From assembly GCA_964344565.1 (NCBI GenBank), contig CAYFNT010000005.1:1-64000 (forward strand): DNA of 64,000 nt. The letters are read 5' to 3'. The notes under the pieces were generated by a model that had not been told where the DNA came from, did no database searches, and worked only from the letters and a program-made list of their open reading frames with translations. This DNA comes from JACNKJ01 sp964344565. Its GTDB lineage: Bacteria; Krumholzibacteriota; Krumholzibacteriia; JACNKJ01. This document shows positions 1 through 8,183 of the stretch, piece by piece (the first letter of the stretch is position 1; each line of letters begins with the position of its first letter). The position numbers and the translations under genes were made by a program.

Positions 1-92
1 AACCGCCCACGTTTACACACTCGAAAGCGAAGCGGCTTCCCTCCGAGCGACTGTGAGTCTGCGAACCGATCGAGAGGGAAGACCGCGAGCGC

Positions 93-590
93 CTACAGGG
101 TGACGAACTTCGCCGCGGGCACTCCGCAGATGGGGCACTTCTCCGGCGCTTCGCCGAACTCGATGTGCCCGCAGACGGGGCACAGGTAGAACTCGCTCAC
201 GTCCAGATCCTTGCCCGCCTTCGCAGCCTCCAGGGCCAGGGCGTAGAGCTTCGCGTGCACTTCCTCCGCAGCCACCGCGAACTTGAACATGCGCCTGGCC
301 TTGTGTCCCTCGGCCTCGGCCTGCTCGAGCATGGGGGGATACATCTGCTCGAATTCGTAGGTCTCCCCGCCGATGGCCGCCTCCAGGTTGGCCACGGTGT
401 CGCCGACTCCGTCCAGGGCCGCGAAGTGGCCGGCCGCATGCAGGCGCTCGGCCTGGGCGGTGGTCCGGAACAGCTTGGCGATGTTGGGCAGGCCGTCCTT
501 CTCGGCCTTCTCCGCGAACGAGGTGTACTTCTGGAAGGCCTGGCTCTCGCCGGCGAAGGCCTCCTTGAGATTATCCTGAGTTGTGGGCAT
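93..590 (-). CDS. rbr: Rubrerythrin (165 aa)
   Basis: Non-heme iron peroxidase that reduces hydrogen peroxide in the cytoplasm of anaerobes and microaerophiles. The N-terminal two-thirds is a ferritin-like four-helix domain with the expected diiron glutamates (GES near residue 15, EEVHAKLY near 110). The C-terminus is a rubredoxin-type iron domain with two knuckles, CPVCG and CPICG. The open frame extends 34 residues further upstream, but an ideal AGGAGG lies 5-10 bases before the ATG at 590, which also gives the family's normal N-terminus, so that start is chosen. It is divergent from mraZ with about 295 bases between the two starts. An oxidative-stress role is inferred from the family. Confidence 0.95.
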   Translation of the reverse strand: MPTTQDNLKEAFAGESQAFQKYTSFAEKAEKDGLPNIAKLFRTTAQAERLHAAGHFAALDGVGDTVANLEAAIGGETYEFEQMYPPMLEQAEAEGHKARRMFKFAVAAEEVHAKLYALALEAAKAGKDLDVSEFYLCPVCGHIEFGEAPEKCPICGVPAAKFVTL

Positions 591-709
591 GGAACTCCTC
601 CTGGGATTTCGGTTCAGTATGCGAGGTACCCGTCCTTCGCGCAAGTCTGGGCCTGGTGGGGGGAGGTGGGGCAGGATCGGGATCCGAGCCATGGCTCCAC
701 GACTGGGCT

Positions 710-725
710 CTCGACGTATGTCGAG
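710..725. promoter_or_regulatory. Small perfect palindrome in the rubrerythrin leader
   Basis: CTCGAC (710-715) and GTCGAG (720-725) flank GTAT. It lies 120 bases upstream of the rubrerythrin start and just downstream of its candidate -10. It could be a redox-regulator operator or a leader hairpin; nothing in the sequence decides between them. Confidence 0.3.
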
Positions 726-770
726 TAGTTAACTTCCTGTAATATAACCACTTGAAATCTTTTTACCCCC

Positions 771-836
771 GTGGGCAAAAGGGTGTTGACTTGGGGGTGT
801 GTGGGGAATAAAGTCGCGATGTGGGACAAAGTGGGG
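771..836 (+). promoter_or_regulatory. MraZ-binding box array upstream of mraZ
   Basis: TGGG cores occur at 772, 792, 802, 822 and 832, in exact 10-base register; the repeats at 801, 821 and 831 are GTGGG. MraZ is known to bind tandem TGGGN repeats in front of its own gene and repress the dcw operon. The array begins upstream of the candidate promoter and runs through it. Strongly suggestive of autoregulation. Confidence 0.75.
786..814 (+). promoter_or_regulatory. Candidate dcw operon promoter
   Basis: TTGACT (786-791) and TAAAGT (809-814) are separated by 17 bases and embedded in the MraZ box array. It would start transcription about 65 bases before the mraZ ATG. The -10 match is only 4 of 6. 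Confidence 0.5.
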
Positions 837-885
837 AAAGGGCCACTGAGACCCACCCCTGAAGCGGAACCAGCGAAAGGCATCC

Positions 886-1317
886 ATGGGCCCCTTTTAC
901 GGCAACTACTCCTGCAAGGTGGACGACAAGGGGCGCTTCAACATCCCCGCCCGTTTCCGGCGTGAGTTCGGCGTCGAGGGCGGGGAGTCTTTTGTCGTCA
1001 CCAAGGGCACGGACGGCTGCCTTCTGCTTTACGCCCCGGAGGGCTGGAGAGCCTTCCAGGAGAAACTCATGAATTTGCCGGCAGGCCAGGACAAGAAAGA
1101 CACCATCCGCTACTTCAGCGCGAACTCGAGGGTGTTGACCCTGGACAAACAGGGGCGGGTGGGGATTCCCGCCGACTACCTGGCCAAGTACGGCATCGAA
1201 AAAGAGGCGGTCCTGGTGGGCCTCCTCGACCATATCGAGGTCTGGAATCCCACAGACTTCGATCGCCGTCTTTCGGGCGCGGAGGAGACCGTCCGGAAGA
1301 TGGAGCACCTCCTCTAG
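886..1317 (+). CDS. mraZ: Transcriptional regulator MraZ (143 aa)
   Basis: First gene of the dcw cluster; a DNA-binding protein that assembles into rings and represses its own operon. Two SpoVT/AbrB-like swapped-hairpin domains are visible: DKGRFNIPARFRREFG near residues 16-31 and DKQGRVGIPADYLAKYG near 86-102. The length is normal for the family. The ATG at 886 follows a modest GAAAGG. Multiple MraZ boxes immediately upstream fit autoregulation. Confidence 0.97.
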   Translation: MGPFYGNYSCKVDDKGRFNIPARFRREFGVEGGESFVVTKGTDGCLLLYAPEGWRAFQEKLMNLPAGQDKKDTIRYFSANSRVLTLDKQGRVGIPADYLAKYGIEKEAVLVGLLDHIEVWNPTDFDRRLSGAEETVRKMEHLL

Positions 1318-1326
1318 CCCACCTCT

Positions 1327-1369
1327 GGCCGGCAGGGCCTGCTCATCGACGCGGGCCCGGCCGCCGGCC
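1327..1369 (+). other. Long GC-rich hairpin between mraZ and the STAS gene
   Basis: GGCCGGC (1327-1333) pairs with GCCGGCC (1363-1369), and inside it GGGCC (1335-1339) pairs with GGCCC (1354-1358). No T-run follows, so it is not an intrinsic terminator. It may stabilise mRNA ends or attenuate. Confidence 0.35.
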
Positions 1370-1416
1370 TCCCAGGGGAATCGGCGGAGGGTGAGAGAAA
1401 GAAAGAGAGAAGCACG

Positions 1417-1815
1417 ATGGCATTGTTGGCGGACGGATGGCGCGACCCGGTTCTTCTGAGACCCTTGGAAGAGTGGGACAGCCGTCTGCAGAGCGAAATC
1501 GAATCGGAGATCCTCGGCATGATGGCCGACGGACACCGCGATTTCATGATCGATCTGGGCGCCGTGACGCACATCAAGTTCAGCGTCCTGCCCGATCTGC
1601 TCGGATTCCACCGACAGCTCCACGCGCTGGGAGGGAACCTGGTCCTCGCGGGCCCGAATCCCTACCTGCTCAACGTACTGGCGGCGGGAGACGTCCCCGG
1701 GACCATCCCGATCTACCCTTCAGAGGCTTGTGCGGCACTGGGTACGGACGGCGCTTCCGCCGCCACATTATTTGCGCAAGAGGGTGAGAGAGAACGGACG
1801 GGGCTCGGCGTCTAG
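1417..1815 (+). CDS. STAS-domain protein, anti-sigma antagonist-like (132 aa)
   Basis: Single STAS-fold domain of the kind used by anti-sigma-factor antagonists (RsbV/SpoIIAA). The pattern is an MIDLGAVTHI strand near 44-53, a helix, then GGNLVLAGPN near 72-81. The usual DSSG phosphorylation loop is degenerate: residues 54-57 read KFSV, so only one serine (S56) remains where the second serine of DSSG is expected. It lies between mraZ and rsmH, an unusual place for such a gene. An RsbW-like ATPase at 23538-23987 is a possible but distant partner. Function inferred from the fold only. Confidence 0.7.
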   Translation: MALLADGWRDPVLLRPLEEWDSRLQSEIESEILGMMADGHRDFMIDLGAVTHIKFSVLPDLLGFHRQLHALGGNLVLAGPNPYLLNVLAAGDVPGTIPIYPSEACAALGTDGASAATLFAQEGERERTGLGV

Positions 1816-1856
1816 CCGGGCCCGTCCGCACCTTTTCCGGCAGACGAGGGACCAGC

Positions 1857-2780
1857 ATGCATCATCGGCCCGTCCTTCTCGAGGAAGTCACGCGATTTCT
1901 CGTCCAGGGCGGTCCGGGAAGCTACTTCGACGGCACGCTCGGCGCGGGTGGACACAGCGCCCACCTGCTCGAGGCACTGCCCGAGGCCCGGGTGATCGGT
2001 GTGGATCGTGATCCCCAGGCACTCGACCTGGCCCGGATACGGCTCGCCCCCTTTGCCGACCGGGCTTTTTTCGTGTCCGGCAACTTCGCGGACGAACTGT
2101 CCCGCGCCCGGGAGCACGCTCCCGACGGACTGCGGGGCGTGCTACTGGATCTGGGGGTGAGTTCCATGCAGATCGACCAGGCCGAGCGGGGTTTCAGCTA
2201 CATGCAGAACGGCCCCCTGGACATGCGCATGGATCCGTCCCTTCCCGAAAGCGCCGCCGACCTCATCGCCCGACTCGACGAGGAAGCCCTTCGGCACCTG
2301 CTCAAGGAATTCGGCGAGGTGCGCCGGGCCGGGCGCGTGGCTTCGGCCATCACGTCGGCACGCGAGCGCGAGGGAATGAGCCGCAGCGAGGATCTGCGCG
2401 CGGCCGTGAAGAAGGCCGTCGGCGAGCGAAGCGCCATCGGCGAACTTGCCCGTGTCAACCAGGCCCTTCGCATCGCCGTCAATCGCGAGCTGGAGGCCCT
2501 CGACCGTGCCCTGGCCGCCCTGCCCGAGGCCCTCGGCGAGGGCGGCGTGGCGGTGATCCTCAGCTATCACTCCCTGGAGGATCGGCGGGTGAAGCGGTTC
2601 TTCGCGCAGGAGAGCCGCGACTGCATCTGTCCGCCGGAACTGCCCGTCTGCAACTGCGGGCATGTACGGAAACTCGAACTCATGAGCTCCGGCGCCCTGC
2701 GCCCGAGCGACTCGGAATGCGAATCGAACCCCAGAGCGCGCAGCGCCCGACTGCGCGCGGCCAGGAGGATCGCTGCATGA
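1857..2780 (+). CDS. rsmH: 16S rRNA (cytosine(1402)-N4)-methyltransferase RsmH (307 aa)
   Basis: S-adenosylmethionine-dependent methylation of C1402 of 16S rRNA at the P site. The hallmark N-terminus HHRPVLLEEV and the SAM-binding loop FDGTLGAGGHSAHLLE near residues 23-38 are present, as are ILSYHSLEDRRVKRFF near 226-241 and a cysteine-containing C-terminal region. Full length. The classical dcw position is after mraZ; here a STAS gene intervenes. It overlaps ftsL by 4 bases (ATGA). Confidence 0.97.
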   Translation: MHHRPVLLEEVTRFLVQGGPGSYFDGTLGAGGHSAHLLEALPEARVIGVDRDPQALDLARIRLAPFADRAFFVSGNFADELSRAREHAPDGLRGVLLDLGVSSMQIDQAERGFSYMQNGPLDMRMDPSLPESAADLIARLDEEALRHLLKEFGEVRRAGRVASAITSAREREGMSRSEDLRAAVKKAVGERSAIGELARVNQALRIAVNRELEALDRALAALPEALGEGGVAVILSYHSLEDRRVKRFFAQESRDCICPPELPVCNCGHVRKLELMSSGALRPSDSECESNPRARSARLRAARRIAA

Positions 2781-3220
2781 GCCCCAAGAGCCCCACGCGC
2801 ATCATTCGAAGCTGGAATCCCGCCTCCCGCCGGGGAGAGGGCGCGGTAGGTCCCGAGATTCTCCGCCGCCGCGAGATCTGGTTCGTGGCCGTGCTCGTGC
2901 TGCTCGTCCTGCTACTGCTCATCTGGCAGCAGAACCGAACCTGGAACCTCACCCGCGAGCTGGCCTCCCTGGAAGAGGAGCAGATCGCACTCCAGAGTCG
3001 GGTGCGTCTGCTGGGCACCCAGGTGGCCGAGAAGCGGCAGCCAGACTTCATCATGGCGGATCTTCTGCCCGAGGAAAGTCCTTCGCTGGATCTGGCGGAT
3101 CGTTATATGGTGGCCGCAGGTCCCCGCCCCGACAGCAGCGGCCCCGCGGCGCGCTACGAGGCTTGGCTGGCGAGTCTGGGGATCACCGTGCCCAGCGCGC
3201 TGGCAGCATCCACCCGATAG
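2777..3220 (+). CDS. ftsL: Cell division protein FtsL-like (147 aa)
   Basis: Small bitopic membrane protein: a basic cytoplasmic N-terminus, one transmembrane segment (about residues 35-54), then a coiled coil (about 60-95) predicted to face the periplasm. In the divisome FtsL pairs with the FtsQ/DivIB and FtsB/DivIC proteins and activates FtsW-FtsI. Identity rests on topology and on its place between rsmH and the PBP, since FtsL sequences diverge strongly. The ATG at 2777 has AGGAGG 8 bases upstream and overlaps the rsmH stop, so it is preferred over an in-frame start at 2717. The C-terminal extension of about 40 residues after the coiled coil is not recognisable. Confidence 0.75.
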   Translation: MSPKSPTRIIRSWNPASRRGEGAVGPEILRRREIWFVAVLVLLVLLLLIWQQNRTWNLTRELASLEEEQIALQSRVRLLGTQVAEKRQPDFIMADLLPEESPSLDLADRYMVAAGPRPDSSGPAARYEAWLASLGITVPSALAASTR

Positions 3221-3244
3221 CCTAGTCTCAAAGGGGCCGCCTCG

Positions 3245-5326
3245 ATGCCTTCTTCTCCCCCCCATGGCCTGAAACTCCTGGGGGGGATTTTCTTGGGGCT
3301 CGCCCTGCTGCTCGCCGGACGCCTGGTGCAGCTGCAGATCCTCGATCACGAACTCTACGAGCGATGCGCCACCCGTCAGTGGGAATGCAAGATCTCCCTG
3401 CCCGCGCCGCGGGGCAACATCTTCGATCGCCACGGCGTGCCCCTGGCCGTGAGCGATCAGAGTGCGCGGGTGGTAACCGATCCCCACTGGATCCGCGCCT
3501 TAGATGAGGAGAAGCGCGAGGAAGTGACGGTCCTGCTCATGGACCTGCTGGGCAAGACCCGCTGGCGCATCGAGCACACCCTGAAGAGCGAGAAGCGCTA
3601 CGTCATCCTCGGCGAGGGTCTGCGCCTGAGCAGCGAGGAGAAGGACCTTCTGCTGGATACCGGCGTGCTGGGCCTGGAGTCGGTGTCCGAGCGGCTCTAT
3701 CCCCAGGGACGCATCGGCGCCTCGCTCATCGGCTTCCTCGGCTCGGAAGGTCGGGGCGCTTCCGGCCTCGAGCTCTCCCTGGAGGACATCCTGGCCGGCC
3801 GCCCCGGCGAGGCGCAGATCCAGACCGACGATCTCGGCCGCGCCCGCGCCTCGGCCCGCAATCGCATCCTGCGCGAGCCCCGGGAAGGCGGCGACGTCTA
3901 CCTCACCCTCGACTTCAAGCTGCAGGCCCTGGTGGAAAGGGAGCTGGAGGCCGCCGCCGTCGAGAGCGAGGCGAAGGCCGGCAGCGCCGTGGTGCTGGAT
4001 CCCCAGACCGGCGAGATTCTGGCCCTGGCCTCCTGGCCGGCCCCCGCATCCCGCGAGGCCAAGTACCGTGCCGAGGAATGGAAGCTGCTGCCCCTGCAGG
4101 GCGTCTACGAACCGGGATCCACCATGAAGGCCGTCACCAGCATCGTGCTCCTGGAAGAGGGGGGACTGAATCTGGACAGCCAGGTGGACGCCGAGGACGG
4201 CACCGCCCTCATCGACGGATTCCGCATCCGCGACGACAAGGCCCACCCCGGCTGGCGCAGCTTCCGCGAGGCCTTCATCCTTTCGAGCAACATCTGCTTC
4301 GCCAAGTTTTCCCAGCGCGTGAGCGAGGAGCTGCTCTTCTCGTCCCTCCGCGACCTGGGATTCGGCAATCGCTACGGACTGGAATATCCCGGCGAGCAGT
4401 CAGGCCTCCTGCGTCCGGTCACCGCCTGGTCGAAGCGCAGCAAGCTCACCCTCTCCTTCGGACAGGAACTCAGCGCCACGCCCCTGCAGATCACCGCCGC
4501 CATCGGAGCGGTGGCCTCCGGGGGCGAACTCTATCGTCCCTGGCTGCTCCGCGCCCTGCGCGATCCCGAAGACGGACTCGAGCTGCGCGAACCGACCTTC
4601 CTGCGGAAGGTCTGCCGGAAGAAGACGGCGGGACTCATCCGCGGGCTCTGCAAGGAAGTGGTGCTCCAGGGCACCGGCACCGCCGCCGCCGTGGAGGGAC
4701 TGGTGGTGGGAGGCAAGACCGGCACGGCCCAGAAGTTCGACGAAGAGGGGGTCATGCGCGGGAAGTATCTCGCCAGTTTCGTGGGCATGGTTCCCGTGGA
4801 CGAGCCGCGCCTGGTCATCGGCGTCTTCTTCGACGAGCCCCGCATCGGCATGCACCACGGCGGACAGAGCGCCGCGCCGGCCCTGGCGCGCATGGTGCGC
4901 GGCATCGCCATCGCCACCGACTACCTGCCGCTTCCGGAGAGCGAGGCCGAAAGCCTGGCCGATCTTCCCCAGGGTCCGAGAGTTCCGAGCTTTCTGGAGA
5001 TGGATCCCTCCACCGCCGAGAACGAGGCCCTGCGCGCGGGCCTGCCCCTGCTCCTGCGCGGCCGGGGCGACCGGGTGGTGGCCCAGGAGCCGTCCCCCGG
5101 CGCACCGCTCCCCCCCGGCGAGAAACTGCAATTGGTGCTCGGCGGAGCTCCCGGCGAAGGGCAGGAACCGCCCACCCTCGTAGGCCGTACCCTCCGCGAC
5201 GCCCGCCGCAAGGCCCTGGAAAGCGGCTACCGGCTCAGGCCCGAGGGCGCCGGCATCGTGCTCCGGCAGTTCCCCCCCGAGGGCGGCACCATCCGGGTCA
5301 TCTTGGGAGAGAGGAAAGAGGGATGA
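3245..5326 (+). CDS. ftsI: Septal penicillin-binding protein FtsI/PBP2 with PASTA domains (693 aa)
   Basis: Class B transpeptidase that crosslinks septal peptidoglycan. An N-terminal transmembrane anchor (about 6-27) is followed by the PBP dimerisation domain and the transpeptidase domain. The three catalytic motifs are intact: STMK (S292), SSN (347-349) and KTGT (491-494). The C-terminus, after about residue 560, carries two PASTA-like repeats, a feature of Gram-positive PBP2x/SpoVD that also occurs in some diderm phyla. A 4-base overlap with murE and partnership with ftsW downstream fit the dcw role. Confidence 0.95.
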   Translation: MPSSPPHGLKLLGGIFLGLALLLAGRLVQLQILDHELYERCATRQWECKISLPAPRGNIFDRHGVPLAVSDQSARVVTDPHWIRALDEEKREEVTVLLMDLLGKTRWRIEHTLKSEKRYVILGEGLRLSSEEKDLLLDTGVLGLESVSERLYPQGRIGASLIGFLGSEGRGASGLELSLEDILAGRPGEAQIQTDDLGRARASARNRILREPREGGDVYLTLDFKLQALVERELEAAAVESEAKAGSAVVLDPQTGEILALASWPAPASREAKYRAEEWKLLPLQGVYEPGSTMKAVTSIVLLEEGGLNLDSQVDAEDGTALIDGFRIRDDKAHPGWRSFREAFILSSNICFAKFSQRVSEELLFSSLRDLGFGNRYGLEYPGEQSGLLRPVTAWSKRSKLTLSFGQELSATPLQITAAIGAVASGGELYRPWLLRALRDPEDGLELREPTFLRKVCRKKTAGLIRGLCKEVVLQGTGTAAAVEGLVVGGKTGTAQKFDEEGVMRGKYLASFVGMVPVDEPRLVIGVFFDEPRIGMHHGGQSAAPALARMVRGIAIATDYLPLPESEAESLADLPQGPRVPSFLEMDPSTAENEALRAGLPLLLRGRGDRVVAQEPSPGAPLPPGEKLQLVLGGAPGEGQEPPTLVGRTLRDARRKALESGYRLRPEGAGIVLRQFPPEGGTIRVILGERKEG

Positions 5327-6783
5327 GCGACTGGACTCTGGCGAAACTGGAGGCCGCCCTGCCGGGCTGCCGGCGCCGGGGCGACGCTTCCCTCCGCCGC
5401 CTGCAGATCGACAGCCGGGAGGTGGGCGAGGGCGATCTCTTCGCGGCCCTTCCGGGCCTGACCGTGGACGGACTCGATTTCCTGGACCAGGCCCGCGAGG
5501 CCGGAGCCGCCGCGGTGCTAGCCCCCGAGGGCTCATCGATCCCCGACGAACTGCCCGCCCTCTTCAGCGACTCGGCCCGCGGCGACGCCGGCCGGGCGGC
5601 CCATCTTCTCGCCGGCGATCCCACGGCGGGTTGGCCCCTGCTCGGCATCACCGGCACCAACGGCAAGACCACGAGCGCCTACCTGCTGCGGCATCTCCTG
5701 AGTCGCGGCGGCCGCGACTGGGGGCTCCTGGGCAGCGTGGACTACAAGGTGGGCGGACGCAGTTTCGCGGCCAGCCACACCACGCCCGACGCGGCCCGTC
5801 TGGCCCTCTTCCTCGCGGAGATGCGCGCCGAAGGGCTGGCCGGAGCCGTGATGGAATCCAGCAGTCACTCCGTCGAGCAGGAGCGCATTGCCGGCTGCCG
5901 CTACGCCGGGGCTCTCTTCACGAACCTTAGCCGCGACCATCTGGACTATCACGGCGACATGGACAGCTATTTCGAGGCGAAGGGCGGCCTGCTCGCGCAT
6001 CTTTCGCCCGGCGCTCCGGCGGTCTACAACCTGGACGACGCCTATATGGCCCGCATCGGAATGCTGCACGATCCCGCCGTCTCCTTCGGTCGCGACGAGA
6101 AGGCCGACCTGCGCCTCCTGGACGGCGAATGCCGCATGGACGGCAGCCGGCTGCTTCTGCGCTGGCGCGGCGAGGATCTGGAATTCCACTCGCCTCTGCT
6201 CGGCGAGTTCAATCTGGAGAATGTCAGCGGCGTGCTGGCTCTTGCCCTGGCGCTGGAGTATGCGCCGCAGGAACTGGCCCGGGCCCTTCGCGAATTCCCC
6301 GGCGTGCCCGGCCGACTCGAGCGCGTGGGCGGCCCCGGCGGTCCCGTGCTGCTCCTCGATTTCGCCCATACGCCCGACGCCATCGAGAAGGTGGCCGAGG
6401 CCTGCCGGCCGCTCTGCCAGGGCGAGCTTCGCATCCTCTTCGGCGCGGGGGGCGACAGGGATCGGGGGAAGCGTCCGCTCATGGCGAAAGCGGCCCAGGC
6501 CCTGGCCGACCGGGTCTATCTCACCAGCGACAATCCGCGCGGCGAGGATCCCGAGGCGATCCTCGACGAGGTGGAGGCGGGCTTCGAGGCAGGTGGCGCG
6601 CCCTGGACACGCATGGCCGACCGGCGCGAGGCCATCGCGGCGGCAGTGGACGGCGCTCGAGACGGCGACATGGTGCTGCTGCTGGGCAAGGGGCACGAGA
6701 CCACTCAGGAGATCGCCGGCGTGAAGCATCCCTTCGACGACAGGGAAGTTGCCCTCGCGGCACTCGGGAAGGGGCGCTCATGA
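5323..6783 (+). CDS. murE: UDP-MurNAc-tripeptide synthetase MurE, meso-DAP type (486 aa)
   Basis: ATP-dependent Mur ligase adding the third residue to UDP-MurNAc-L-Ala-D-Glu in the cytoplasm. The P-loop is GTNGKTT with K115. The DNPR motif at 403-406 is diagnostic of enzymes using meso-diaminopimelate rather than lysine, indicating a DAP-type peptidoglycan. The frame stays open far upstream inside the PBP gene, but the ATG at 5323 overlaps the ftsI stop, follows a GAGGAAAGAGG Shine-Dalgarno stretch and gives the normal length. It overlaps murF by 4 bases. Confidence 0.97.
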   Translation: MSDWTLAKLEAALPGCRRRGDASLRRLQIDSREVGEGDLFAALPGLTVDGLDFLDQAREAGAAAVLAPEGSSIPDELPALFSDSARGDAGRAAHLLAGDPTAGWPLLGITGTNGKTTSAYLLRHLLSRGGRDWGLLGSVDYKVGGRSFAASHTTPDAARLALFLAEMRAEGLAGAVMESSSHSVEQERIAGCRYAGALFTNLSRDHLDYHGDMDSYFEAKGGLLAHLSPGAPAVYNLDDAYMARIGMLHDPAVSFGRDEKADLRLLDGECRMDGSRLLLRWRGEDLEFHSPLLGEFNLENVSGVLALALALEYAPQELARALREFPGVPGRLERVGGPGGPVLLLDFAHTPDAIEKVAEACRPLCQGELRILFGAGGDRDRGKRPLMAKAAQALADRVYLTSDNPRGEDPEAILDEVEAGFEAGGAPWTRMADRREAIAAAVDGARDGDMVLLLGKGHETTQEIAGVKHPFDDREVALAALGKGRS

Positions 6784-8183
6784 TCACGCGGGAGTGGACG
6801 CGTCTCACCCTCGAAACAGGCGGCATGCTCACGCGGGCCTGGGGAGATTCCGAGGGATCTCTGGGACGGGCCTGCATCGACAGCCGGGCGATCGCGCCCG
6901 GAGAGATCTTCGTCGCCCTGAAGGGCGAGCACACCGACGGCCATCGCTTCGCGCGCAAGGCCCTGGAGAAAGGCGCCGGCGCCCTCCTGCTCTCGGAGGC
7001 CCCGCTGGCCGAAGAGCTGGCCGCGGCCTTCCCCGACCGGCTCCTGCTCCTCGTGGAGGACGTCCTCGCGGCGCTCCAGCATCTCGCGTCCCGCTGGGTC
7101 GCGGAGACCGGCGCGACGGTGGTGGGCATCACGGGAAGCAACGGCAAGACCGGCACCAAGAATTTCTGCGCCGCGGCCCTGTCGGTGCTGGGAAGGACCG
7201 AGGCGAGCCGGGGCAACCTGAACAACCTCATCGGACTGCCCCTGTCCACCCTCGGCCTGGCCGAGGACACCCGCTACCTCGCCGCCGAGATGGGATGCTC
7301 CAGCTTCGGCGAAATCGCTCGCCTGGCCGAGTTGTTCCGCCCGCGGATCGGCATCGTCGCCAACGTGGGCGACGCCCACCTCGAGATTCTCGGCGACCGG
7401 GACGGCGTGGCCCGCGCCAAGGGCGAACTGCCCGCCGCCCTGCCCGAGGACGGGCTCTTCCTCGTCAACGGCGACGACGCCTACGCGAGTTCTCTGGCGG
7501 GGCGAAGCTCCGCCCCCACGCTTCGCTACGGCTTCGGCGAAGGCAACGATCTCGTGCTGGAGGATCTCGGCCCCGAAGGCCCGGGGCGTCGCTGCCGCAT
7601 CGAGGGGCGAGAACTTCGATTGGCCTCTCCCATGCGCCATGCCATCCTGCAGGCGGGAGCGGCCTGGCTCCTGGCGAGGGAGCTCGGCGCGGACATCGAG
7701 CCGCTGGCCAAGGCGCTGGAGGAGGCCCGTCCCGAGGGCAACCGCAGCGCGCTCTACCGATTGAACGGCTGGATCCTCATGGACGACAGCTACAACGCCA
7801 ATCCCGACTCCCTCCGGGCCGCCCTGGGCTGGCTGAAGGAGTTTCCCGCCGGGGGCCGCCGATGGGCCGTGCTCGGCGACATGCTCGAGTTGGGCGACCA
7901 GGAGCTGAAGGTCCATCGCGGTCTTGGCAACGAGATCGCGCAGATGGGCGGAATCGGTCTGAGGACCTACGGCCCCTTGGCCGGGGAAATGTCGAAGGCG
8001 GCGGGAGCGTCCCAGGCGAACTTCGACGATCACGGCAAGCTGGCGGCGGATCTGCTCAGCCGTCTCGCCGAAGGCGACGTGATACTCGTCAAGGGTTCGC
8101 GGGGCATGGAAATGGAAAAGGTGATCGAGGCGCTGGAGCGCGCCACCGGACTCAGCAGGGAGGCGATGTCCATTGTTCTATGA
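6780..8183 (+). CDS. murF: UDP-MurNAc-tripeptide--D-Ala-D-Ala ligase MurF (467 aa)
   Basis: Last cytoplasmic Mur ligase, adding D-Ala-D-Ala to UDP-MurNAc-tripeptide. The N-terminal domain is followed by the P-loop GSNGKTGTK (K123), a central ATPase domain with the NLNNLIGLP signature, and a C-terminal ligase domain with DDSYNANPDS near residues 336-345. Start at 6780 overlaps the murE stop; the 3' end overlaps mraY by 11 bases. No ddl gene is in this window. Confidence 0.96.
   Translation: MITREWTRLTLETGGMLTRAWGDSEGSLGRACIDSRAIAPGEIFVALKGEHTDGHRFARKALEKGAGALLLSEAPLAEELAAAFPDRLLLLVEDVLAALQHLASRWVAETGATVVGITGSNGKTGTKNFCAAALSVLGRTEASRGNLNNLIGLPLSTLGLAEDTRYLAAEMGCSSFGEIARLAELFRPRIGIVANVGDAHLEILGDRDGVARAKGELPAALPEDGLFLVNGDDAYASSLAGRSSAPTLRYGFGEGNDLVLEDLGPEGPGRRCRIEGRELRLASPMRHAILQAGAAWLLARELGADIEPLAKALEEARPEGNRSALYRLNGWILMDDSYNANPDSLRAALGWLKEFPAGGRRWAVLGDMLELGDQELKVHRGLGNEIAQMGGIGLRTYGPLAGEMSKAAGASQANFDDHGKLAADLLSRLAEGDVILVKGSRGMEMEKVIEALERATGLSREAMSIVL

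Larger units (their letters stand above)
591..885. promoter_or_regulatory. Divergent intergenic region between rubrerythrin and mraZ
   Basis: No gene is supported here. On the minus side a TATATT -10-like hexamer for the rubrerythrin gene lies at 741-746 (no good -35 seen), and a perfect small palindrome CTCGAC-GTAT-GTCGAG is at 710-725, a possible operator or leader hairpin. The mraZ-side elements (MraZ boxes and promoter) occupy about 771-836. Confidence 0.5.

Noticed and set aside
591..692. 34-residue N-terminal extension of rubrerythrin
   Set aside because: The ATG at 590 has a perfect AGGAGG and yields the usual family N-terminus.
1327..1369. Terminator after mraZ
   Set aside because: A strong stem exists but no T-run follows, and the operon must continue into the downstream dcw genes.
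4078..6783. 901-codon open frame that could be read as a PBP-MurE fusion
   Set aside because: Its first half is a different frame from the PBP gene; MurE starts normally at 5323 with a ribosome binding site.
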